Part shown: piece by piece, positions 1-5,228 of the stretch
How positions within the stretch are numbered: the stretch's first letter is position 1
Layout: each line of letters starts with the position of its first letter
Assembly: GCA_905205975.1 (NCBI GenBank)
Contig: CAJLFQ010000097.1
Location: forward strand, 1-5,310
Direction of reading: 5' to 3'
Source: an uncultured Eubacteriales bacterium
Lineage (GTDB): Bacteria > Bacillota > Clostridia > Oscillospirales > QAMX01
Length of the DNA stretch: 5,310 nucleotides
Notes under the pieces: model-generated
Told to the model about the DNA's origin: nothing
What the model saw: only the letters and a program-made list of their open reading frames with translations
Database searches by the model: none
Made by a program: the position numbers and the translations under genes

Positions 1-129
1 GAATTTTCTGCATCGATAGTCGGATGCAACCGGTCCGCGATAATAACAAAGCATCGCTTCACGCGGCGAGCGATCTGCCCACGCGCAGTATTCACAAACG
101 TGTGGATGGTCTTTGCTGAAAAGCTTCAT
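1..129 (-). CDS. Small Cys-rich putative zinc-binding protein, 5' part only (runs off left edge)
   Basis: Reading the - strand from an ATG at 129-127 gives 43 uninterrupted codons to the window edge, beginning MKLFSKDHPHVCEYCAWADR. Cysteines at residues 12, 15, 28 and 40 form a C-x2-C...C...C pattern, and the visible end reads DYRCRKF. From memory this resembles a conserved clostridial family of roughly 50-60 residues with four cysteines and a C-terminal F-x-YDP-x-KR motif. Zinc binding is inferred from the cysteine spacing, and the function is unknown. The nearest AGGAAGG lies 15 nt upstream of the ATG, a long spacing. An in-frame GTG four codons earlier (141-139) is only 3 nt from it, which is too close, so ATG is preferred. 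A - strand promoter lies upstream at 243-271. The gene is transcribed divergently from the nitrogen operon. The stop codon is outside the window. Confidence 0.72.
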   Translation of the reverse strand, partial: MKLFSKDHPHVCEYCAWADRSPREAMLCYYRGPVASDYRCRKF

Positions 130-194
130 GAGATGCGTCACATTCCTTCCTGACGGTTTGTGCCAATGCCAACAACGAACAGAAGTTCATGGCG

Positions 195-235
195 GCGCGT
201 CCTGAGAGTAGATGCCATCGGCATACCGGACGCGC
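195..235 (-). other. Hairpin at the 5' end of the divergent - strand leader
   Basis: Arms GCGCGTCC (195-202) and GGACGCGC (228-235) are perfectly complementary over 8 bp. Nested inside is a second stem, ATGCC (212-216) with GGCAT (220-224) around a 3-nt loop. With the - strand promoter at 243-271, transcription should begin near 236, so this hairpin would sit at the extreme 5' end of the mRNA for the Cys-rich protein. No U-tract follows it on the - strand, so it is not an intrinsic terminator. A role in mRNA stability or regulation is a guess. Confidence 0.5.
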
Positions 236-242
236 TGTATTG

Positions 243-271
243 AGTATACTATATTTTCTCGCAGAATGCAA
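243..271 (-). promoter_or_regulatory. Sigma-A-type promoter for the divergent Cys-rich gene
   Basis: On the - strand there is a -35 box TTGCAT (271-266), a 17-nt spacer, and a -10 box TATACT (248-243). That is one mismatch to the -10 consensus and two to the -35, with optimal spacing. The predicted start of transcription is near 236, giving a leader of about 107 nt before the ATG at 129. It points away from the operon promoter at 304-331, so the two are divergent with 32 nt between their -35 boxes. Confidence 0.6.
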
Positions 272-290
272 GCAAAAAGTTTCGCCCGGA

Positions 291-311
291 TTCGTCAAGG
301 GTCTTGACAAA
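291..311. repeat. Imperfect palindrome overlapping the -35 box, candidate operator
   Basis: GTCAAG (294-299) and CTTGAC (303-308) are perfect inverted repeats around GGT. The symmetry continues outward after one mismatch pair (C293/A309) with TT (291-292) and AA (310-311), giving a 21-bp near-dyad. It covers the -35 box (304-309) of the operon promoter. A dimeric protein bound here would block RNA polymerase, so repression is the simplest inference. It does not match the GlnR consensus TGTNA-N7-TNACA. Part of the symmetry comes from the TTGACA box itself, so chance cannot be excluded. Confidence 0.45.
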
Positions 312-331
312 TCGACCAAATCGTATATAAT
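304..331 (+). promoter_or_regulatory. Near-consensus sigma-A promoter of the nitrogen operon
   Basis: A perfect -35 box TTGACA (304-309) and a perfect -10 box TATAAT (326-331) are separated by 16 nt. Transcription should start near 338. This places the start downstream of the in-frame open region before 426, so that region is not part of the first protein. The leader to the first gene is about 88 nt and contains a terminator-like hairpin. Such strong boxes suggest control by repression or attenuation rather than by an activator. Confidence 0.82.
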
Positions 332-351
332 ATATATGGTATGGACAATGG

Positions 352-401
352 CGTCTATATGGTGGGATTTGTCTCGCCATATAGGCGTTTTTTACTTTTT
401 T
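352..401 (+). terminator. Leader intrinsic terminator / attenuator
   Basis: Positions 352-367 pair with 372-387 in an uninterrupted 16-bp stem (three G-U pairs) closed by the 4-nt loop TTTG. Six T residues (388-393) follow at once, then AC, then six more T (396-401). This is a textbook Rho-independent terminator on the + strand. It starts only about 14 nt after the predicted transcription start and ends 25 nt before the first start codon. Since it lies inside the leader of a strong promoter, it should truncate most transcripts unless antiterminated. A weaker exclusive pairing is possible: ATGGCG (348-353) with CGCCAT (375-380). The leader before it is too short for a T-box or a typical riboswitch aptamer. 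The alternative is that it ends read-through from upstream, but the promoter position makes attenuation more likely. Confidence 0.78.
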
Positions 402-410
402 AGAGGATAC

Positions 411-416
411 GAGGAG
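411..416 (+). promoter_or_regulatory. Ribosome binding site that fixes the first operon start
   Basis: GAGGAG lies 9 nt before the ATG at 426. The same frame is open back to an ATG at 189, but that upstream stretch precedes the promoter at 304-331 and has no family-like sequence. The binding site, promoter and terminator therefore all support 426 as the start. Confidence 0.8.
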
Positions 417-425
417 CTGATCACC

Positions 426-1535
426 ATGGATGAATACCGCGAAGGCCGAGTTCGGATTCCATCCGGCTGTGCAATTTCCGGCATTTTTGCACGCGACGGC
501 GTCGTCGTTTCCGGCGACGAAATCATCCGTTCGATCGCCGTGATGCGCGACCGCAGCAATGGCTTGGGCGGCGGTTTTGCCGGCTATGGCATTTATCCGC
601 AATATCGTGAGTTTTATGCCTTACACGTCTTTTTTGACACCAATGAGACCCGGAAAGACTGTGAAGCATTTCTAGAACGCCATTTTGACATCATCAACCT
701 CTCGAAAATCCCAACCAGAAAAATCCGAACGATTGTTGATGAACCGCTGATCTGGCGTTATTTTGTAGCGCCCCTGCCGACGAAGCTTGCCGACAGCCAG
801 TTGGATGAACGGGAGTTTGTTGCCCGGTGTGTGATGCGCATCAATACGCAGATCGATGGTGCATATGTCTTTTCCTCCGGGAAAAACATGGGCGTTTTTA
901 AGGGCGTCGGATATCCGGAAGATATTGGCGCCTATTACCGTTTGGATGAGTACGCGGGTTACTGCTTCACAGCACATGGCCGCTATCCAACCAATACCCC
1001 AGGCTGGTGGGGCGGCGCACATCCTTTTGCCCTGTTGGATTACACGGTCGTACATAACGGCGAGATTTCAAGTTATGACGCCAACCGCAGAGCGATTGAA
1101 ATGCACGGTTACCAATGCACACTGTTGACGGATACTGAAGTCATTGCCTATATGATCGACTTCCTGAATCGCCGTCAAGGGCTCAGCATGACAGAGCTCG
1201 CCTCGGTGATTGCGGCGCCCTTCTGGCAGACGATTGAACGAATGCCGCCGGAAGAACGGAAGACATTGACGTATCTCCGCAATGTCTTTGCGTCTTACCT
1301 GATCACAGGCCCGTTCTCCATCCTGGTCGGTTTTGACGGCGGGCTGATGGCCTTGAATGACCGCTTAAAACTGCGGTCGATGGTTGCGGCTGAGAAAGCG
1401 AACCGTGTTTATTTTGCGAGCGAAGAAAGCGCGATTCGGGTTTTGGAACCAAATTTGGATCGTATCTGGTCGCCGCGCGGCGGTGAACCGGTGATCGTTA
1501 CACTGGATCAGCCCCTTCAAAGGAGGCATCAATAA
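426..1535 (+). CDS. Class II glutamine amidotransferase subunit of split glutamate synthase (GltB1/GlxB-like)
   Basis: This 369-residue protein matches the N-terminal glutaminase segment of GltB (COG0067-like). It hydrolyses glutamine to glutamate and ammonia, passing ammonia to the FMN subunit encoded next. Cys15 in PSGCAISGIF is the likely N-terminal nucleophile, so a 14-residue propeptide (ending Gly14) would have to be removed, as in GltB and PurF. Other class II hallmarks are HGRYPTNT (184-191; substrate Arg186), HNGEIS (210-215; oxyanion Asn211-Gly212) and TDTEV (235-239; Asp236). GWWGGAHPF (193-201) and a C-terminal FASEESAIR (330-338) also fit this clostridial subtype. No signal peptide or membrane segment is seen, so it is cytoplasmic. 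It is the first gene after the attenuator, and only 3 nt separate it from the next gene, whose ribosome binding site lies inside it. The family is clear; membership in the complex is inferred from the neighbours. Confidence 0.93.
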   Translation: MDEYREGRVRIPSGCAISGIFARDGVVVSGDEIIRSIAVMRDRSNGLGGGFAGYGIYPQYREFYALHVFFDTNETRKDCEAFLERHFDIINLSKIPTRKIRTIVDEPLIWRYFVAPLPTKLADSQLDEREFVARCVMRINTQIDGAYVFSSGKNMGVFKGVGYPEDIGAYYRLDEYAGYCFTAHGRYPTNTPGWWGGAHPFALLDYTVVHNGEISSYDANRRAIEMHGYQCTLLTDTEVIAYMIDFLNRRQGLSMTELASVIAAPFWQTIERMPPEERKTLTYLRNVFASYLITGPFSILVGFDGGLMALNDRLKLRSMVAAEKANRVYFASEESAIRVLEPNLDRIWSPRGGEPVIVTLDQPLQRRHQ

Positions 1536-1538
1536 CAT

Positions 1539-3047
1539 ATGACAACGGATTTCTACACATATCCTGAATTTGAAGTGGTTCGGAACGAACAGCGCTGTAC
1601 GGCATGCCGCCTTTGCGAACGGCAATGTGCCAATGGCGTGCATATTTTCCAGGAATCCTCCGGCCGCATGACGGCAGACGAAACCAAATGCGTAAACTGC
1701 CATCGCTGTGTTGCATTCTGCCCAACCCATGCGATCAAAATTGTCAAGACGGATCAGTGTTTTCGGGCAAATGCAAACTGGTCTGATAAGACCATCAAGG
1801 AGGTCTTTTTACAGGCATCTACTGGCGGCGTGCTGCTCTCCAGCATGGGCAACCCGGAACCGCAGCCGGCTTATTTTGACCGGATCCTGATCAACGCCTC
1901 CCAAGTGACGAATCCATCCATTGACCCGCTCCGGGAACCAATGGAAACGCGCGTTTTTCTTGGGAAAAAACCGCACGAGATTCAAAGGGATGAAAACGGC
2001 AGAATTCGGTGCGAAATGGCGCCGCAGCTGGAGCTGGCTCTGCCTGTAATGTTCTCGGCAATGAGCTATGGCTCCATCAGCTACAATGCGCATGAAGCTT
2101 TGGCGCATGCTGCCTGCGCACTGGGAACCTGCTATAATACCGGCGAAGGCGGTCTGCATGAGGATTTCTACCCGTATGGTGCACGTACCATTGTGCAGGT
2201 TGCCTCCGGACGTTTCGGCGTCCACCCGGATTATTTGAACAGCGGCGCAGCGATTGAAATCAAAATGGGACAGGGCGCAAAACCGGGCATTGGCGGTCAT
2301 CTGCCCGGCAGCAAAATTGTCGGAGACATTTCCAGAACCCGTATGATTCCGGAAGGCAGCGATGCGATCTCCCCTGCCCCCCACCACGATATTTATTCCA
2401 TTGAAGACTTGCGCCAGCTGGTTTTCTCGCTGAAAGAGGCGACCAATTACACCAAACCGATCATTGTCAAAATTGCCGCCGTGCATAATATCAGTGCGAT
2501 TGCCAGCGGCATTGCCAGAAGCGGCGCGGATATCATTGCAATCGACGGTTACCGCGGCGGTACAGGCGCTGCACCGACCAGAATTCGTGACAACGTTGGG
2601 ATTCCGATTGAGTTGGCCTTAGCCAGCGTGGACGAACGTCTGCGGCAGGAAGGCATCCGGGATGAGGTTTCACTCGTTGTCGGCGGCTCCATTCGTTCCA
2701 GCGCAGACGTGTTCAAGGCCATTGCGCTGGGCGCGGACGCATGTTATATTGGGACAGCAGCCTTGCTGGCACTGGGATGTCACCTTTGCCGCGGCTGCCA
2801 GACCGGCAAGTGCAATTGGGGCATTGCAACGCAAAACCCGGAACTGGTCCGCAGGCTGGATCCCGAAATCGGATGCAGGCACTTGGTCAACCTTCTGACC
2901 GCTTGGAACCACGAGCTCAAAGAACTCATGGGCGGAGCTGGCATCAACTCCATTGAGGCGCTGCGGGGCAACCGCTTGATGCTCCGTGGTCTGGGTCTCA
3001 ACGAAAAGGAACTGGAGATTCTGGGCATTCGCCATGCCGGCGAGTAG
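1539..3047 (+). CDS. gltB: Ferredoxin-domain-containing FMN/Fe-S glutamate synthase core (GltB2-like)
   Basis: This 502-residue protein is the catalytic core that reductively aminates 2-oxoglutarate to glutamate using ammonia from the amidotransferase subunit. Residues 20-61 form a two-cluster [4Fe-4S] ferredoxin domain: C20-x2-C23-x2-C26-x3-C30 and C51-x2-C54-x2-C57-x3-C61. The FMN-binding TIM-barrel follows, from about 110 to 460, with MSYGSIS (175-181), TGEGG (201-205), KMGQGAKPGIGGHLPG (242-257), SPAPHHDIYSIEDL (278-291) and DGYRGGTGAAP (336-346). The GltB Fe-S motif C-x5-C-x4-C is C414, C420, C425, with an additional Cys417. It is far shorter than full GltB (about 1,500 residues) because the other two domains are separate genes. 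AAAGGAGG (1519-1526) lies 12 nt before the ATG. No FAD/NAD(P)H subunit is nearby, so electrons probably arrive through the ferredoxin domain; the donor is unknown. Confidence 0.94.
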   Translation: MTTDFYTYPEFEVVRNEQRCTACRLCERQCANGVHIFQESSGRMTADETKCVNCHRCVAFCPTHAIKIVKTDQCFRANANWSDKTIKEVFLQASTGGVLLSSMGNPEPQPAYFDRILINASQVTNPSIDPLREPMETRVFLGKKPHEIQRDENGRIRCEMAPQLELALPVMFSAMSYGSISYNAHEALAHAACALGTCYNTGEGGLHEDFYPYGARTIVQVASGRFGVHPDYLNSGAAIEIKMGQGAKPGIGGHLPGSKIVGDISRTRMIPEGSDAISPAPHHDIYSIEDLRQLVFSLKEATNYTKPIIVKIAAVHNISAIASGIARSGADIIAIDGYRGGTGAAPTRIRDNVGIPIELALASVDERLRQEGIRDEVSLVVGGSIRSSADVFKAIALGADACYIGTAALLALGCHLCRGCQTGKCNWGIATQNPELVRRLDPEIGCRHLVNLLTAWNHELKELMGGAGINSIEALRGNRLMLRGLGLNEKELEILGIRHAGE

Positions 3048-3118
3048 AAACAAGGTTTACACGCAACAGGAACAGTTGAATCACTTTGATAATTTGATAA
3101 AAGGATGGGTTACTTTCT

Positions 3119-4390
3119 ATGCTGACAGCTATCGTTGGAACAAACTGGGGCGATGAGGGCAAGGGCCGTATGGTCGACCTGCTCTCACAGGATTATGAAA
3201 TTGTCTGCCGTTATCAGGGCGGCAACAATGCCGGTCATACCGTTATCAATGAACGCGGCAAGTTTATCCTGAATCTTTTGCCGAGCGGTATTCTGCGTGA
3301 CACAACGACCAATGTCATGGGCGCAGGAATGGTTGTGGATCTGCATCATCTGTGCGGCGAGCTGGATGCGCTGGCTGAAAAATCCATTGATATTACGCCG
3401 AAGCACCTGAAAATCAGCGATCGTGCGGTCATCTGTATGCCGTATCATCCCCTGCTGGATGTACTGGAAGAAGAACGGCTTGGCGCAAAACGCTTTGGAT
3501 CGACGCGCCGCGGCATCGCTCCGGTTTACAGCGATAAATACATGAAAAAAGTGGTTCGCTTCGGCGATCTCTTCTCTCCGCGCCTCAAAGAAATCGTGAC
3601 CGATCTGCTCGAATGGAAAAACCTGCTGATCACGGCCTATGGCCACGCACCGATTACGGTCGATGAAATCATGACCTATTTGGAACAGTATGGGAACCGT
3701 TTGAAGCCGTATGTCTGCGACACGACGGAGTTCTTGACAGAAGCGGTTGCAGCGGGCAAAAATGTGATGTTTGAAGCGCAGCTGGGCGCACTCCGTGATA
3801 TCGATTACGGTATTTGCCCATACACCTCCTCCTCACCGACGCTGGCCGCTTACGCACCGATTGGCGCGGGCATTCCGGGCGCCAGACTGGATTCTGTTGT
3901 CGGCATTATGAAGGCATATTCTTCCTGCGTTGGCGAGGGCCCGTTCGTCTGCGAGATGGACGGCGAAGAAGCGCATGCGCTGCGCGAAGCCGGCGGCGAA
4001 TACGGTGCTGCAACCGGCCGCCCGCGCCGGGTCGGCGGATTTGACGTTGTGGCTTCCCGCTATGGAGCGCAAATGCAGGGATGCACGGAAATCGCCCTGA
4101 CGAAACTGGATGTCCTTTCCTATATGGAGCGGATCCCGGTTGTGACAGCCTACGAAATCGACGGCGTCAAAACAACGCACTTCCCGTATGGCGATGCCCT
4201 GCTCCGTGCAAAACCCGTTATTGAGTATCTGCCCGGCTTCCAGTGTGATATTTCTGATGCGCATACGCCGGACAGCCTGCCGGAAAACGCGCTTCGCTAT
4301 GTACGCTACATCGAATCCGCGGTCGGCTGCAAAATCCGCTATGTGTCCTGCGGCGCCGAACGGGATCGCTATATTGATTTTGGTGCATAA
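3119..4390 (+). CDS. purA: Adenylosuccinate synthetase
   Basis: This 423-residue enzyme joins IMP and aspartate with GTP hydrolysis to give adenylosuccinate, the first committed step from IMP to AMP. Its length is near the usual 425-430. The N-terminus GTNWGDEGKG (7-16) carries the GTP-binding loop and catalytic Asp12. NNAGHTV (36-42) carries catalytic His40. Further hallmarks are GSTRRGIAP (127-135), FEAQLGALRDIDYG (218-231), VGEGPF (271-276), ATGRPRRVGGFD (298-309) and the guanine-recognition motif TKLD (328-331). Several motifs differ from classical PurA (GTQWGDEGKG, TTGRGIGP, EGAQG), which I recall as a feature of a PurA subtype common in Clostridia. The start follows AAGGAT (3101-3106) by 12 nt. 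A 71-nt gap precedes it and a 68-nt gap follows, with no convincing promoter or terminator in either, so it is probably co-transcribed. Its position between glutamate synthase subunits is noteworthy. Confidence 0.95.
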   Translation: MLTAIVGTNWGDEGKGRMVDLLSQDYEIVCRYQGGNNAGHTVINERGKFILNLLPSGILRDTTTNVMGAGMVVDLHHLCGELDALAEKSIDITPKHLKISDRAVICMPYHPLLDVLEEERLGAKRFGSTRRGIAPVYSDKYMKKVVRFGDLFSPRLKEIVTDLLEWKNLLITAYGHAPITVDEIMTYLEQYGNRLKPYVCDTTEFLTEAVAAGKNVMFEAQLGALRDIDYGICPYTSSSPTLAAYAPIGAGIPGARLDSVVGIMKAYSSCVGEGPFVCEMDGEEAHALREAGGEYGAATGRPRRVGGFDVVASRYGAQMQGCTEIALTKLDVLSYMERIPVVTAYEIDGVKTTHFPYGDALLRAKPVIEYLPGFQCDISDAHTPDSLPENALRYVRYIESAVGCKIRYVSCGAERDRYIDFGA

Positions 4391-4458
4391 TTGCGCCGCA
4401 CAGCAAACACGGTGCGCAGACGCAGCATACAACTTGGCATGCAAAGGATTGATCTTTT

Positions 4459-5205
4459 ATGAAACTGGACGCTGCAAAGCTGGATTACCAACAGCTGAAT
4501 GAGATGGTCCGCACCTGCGGAGATGAATTGATCGTCATAGAAAACTGCATAGGCCAGCGATTCATCGGTGCAGCACGCAAACACGGCACCATTGAAATCC
4601 ACGGAACCCCCGGCAACGCACTGGCAGCCTACTTAGACGGTGCGGATGTCATCGTCTATGGCAATGCACAGGACGCTGTAGGCGATACCGCCAACGATGG
4701 ACGGATTGTCGTTTTTGGTTCCGTCGGCGATGCTGCTGGATATGCCATGCGCGGCGGCGCGCTTTATGTCCGCGGCAATGCCGGTTATCGGGCCGGTGTT
4801 CATATGAAGGAATATGGCGATAAGCACCCGCTTATAGTCATTGGCGGCGGCGCAGGCAGCTTTTTAGGCGAATATCTGGCAGGCGGAACCATTCTCGTCC
4901 TGAATCTGGAACAGCAGCAGATGCCGCTCGGCGCCTTTACGGGAACGGGTATGCATGGCGGACGCATTTTTGTACGTTCAGCAGAGACGACAGCTGAAAC
5001 GCTGTGCAATACGCTGTCCGAGACGCTTCCGGAACAAGTGACGGCTTCCTGCGCTTCGAAAGACGAAATTGCTTCGGTTTCTGAAGCGATCCGGATATTT
5101 TGTCAATTGTTTTCCGCCCCCTATCATGATATAATAAACAGTGGGTTTGTCTTGCTGACTCCCAATGCGCGAAACCCTTACAAGAAACTGTATGTCTTTA
5201 ACTGA
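4459..5205 (+). CDS. GXGXG-domain subunit of split glutamate synthase (GltB3/GlxC-like)
   Basis: This 248-residue protein corresponds to the C-terminal GXGXG beta-helix segment of GltB (COG0070-like), also found in FwdC/FmdC formylmethanofuran dehydrogenase subunits. Residues about 42-170 are rich in regularly spaced glycines, as in GTPGNALAAYLDG (49-61), GSVGDAAGYAMRGG (87-100), VRGNAGYRAG (104-113), IGGGAGSFLGEYLAGG (128-143) and FTGTGMHGG (160-168). These form the right-handed helix turns. In GltB this domain is structural, linking the amidotransferase and synthase domains and helping to form the ammonia channel. The last 50 or so residues, ending NPYKKLYVFN, are not glycine-rich. AAAGGA (4443-4448) lies 10 nt before the ATG. 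Because the other two GltB segments are encoded upstream, assignment to the same complex is a strong inference. Its 3' end contains a promoter-like sequence for glnA. Confidence 0.92.
   Translation: MKLDAAKLDYQQLNEMVRTCGDELIVIENCIGQRFIGAARKHGTIEIHGTPGNALAAYLDGADVIVYGNAQDAVGDTANDGRIVVFGSVGDAAGYAMRGGALYVRGNAGYRAGVHMKEYGDKHPLIVIGGGAGSFLGEYLAGGTILVLNLEQQQMPLGAFTGTGMHGGRIFVRSAETTAETLCNTLSETLPEQVTASCASKDEIASVSEAIRIFCQLFSAPYHDIINSGFVLLTPNARNPYKKLYVFN
5107..5135 (+). promoter_or_regulatory. Internal promoter candidate for glnA, with palindrome at the -10
   Basis: Inside the last codons of the GXGXG gene there is a -35-like TTGTTT (5107-5112), a 17-nt spacer and a perfect extended -10, TG-A-TATAAT (5127-5135). 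Transcription would start near 5142, about 87 nt before the glnA ATG. The perfect 10-bp palindrome TATCATGATA (5122-5131) overlaps the extended -10 and could be a regulator site. It is also part of codons Y-H-D-I, so chance is possible. The -35 match is weak (3 of 6), but an extended -10 can compensate. This would allow glnA to be expressed without the glutamate synthase genes. Confidence 0.5.
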
Positions 5206-5228
5206 TGGGTTGAGAAAGGAGTGTCATC

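Noticed and set aside
92..319. 75-residue open frame on the - strand
   Set aside because: It overlaps the better-supported Cys-rich frame and spans the - strand promoter itself. Its sequence resembles no family I know.
338..401. T-box, glutamine riboswitch or ANTAR-type two-hairpin leader
   Set aside because: The leader before the terminator is only about 14 nt, with a single hairpin and no T-box sequence or hexaloop with A1 and G4.
189..425. In-frame N-terminal extension of the amidotransferase (79 extra residues from an ATG at 189)
   Set aside because: It crosses the promoter, the terminator hairpin and the predicted transcription start. It has no family-like sequence, and a good ribosome binding site precedes the ATG at 426.
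1809..2486. 225-residue antisense open frame inside the synthase core gene
   Set aside because: It lies wholly opposite a highly conserved coding region, and its translation has no recognisable motif, so it is a shadow of the + strand codon pattern. The 203-residue antisense frame at 3833-4444, almost entirely opposite purA, is rejected for the same reason.
3048..3118. Possible promoter ahead of purA (TTTACA at 3056, TTGAAT at 3076, GATAAT at 3088)
   Set aside because: No pair of boxes has acceptable spacing. Read-through from upstream is the simpler reading.
4391..4458. Hairpin TGCGC (4392-4396) with GCGCA (4414-4418) after purA, as a terminator
   Set aside because: The stem is short and no U-tract follows. 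It may be chance, or at most a minor processing site.
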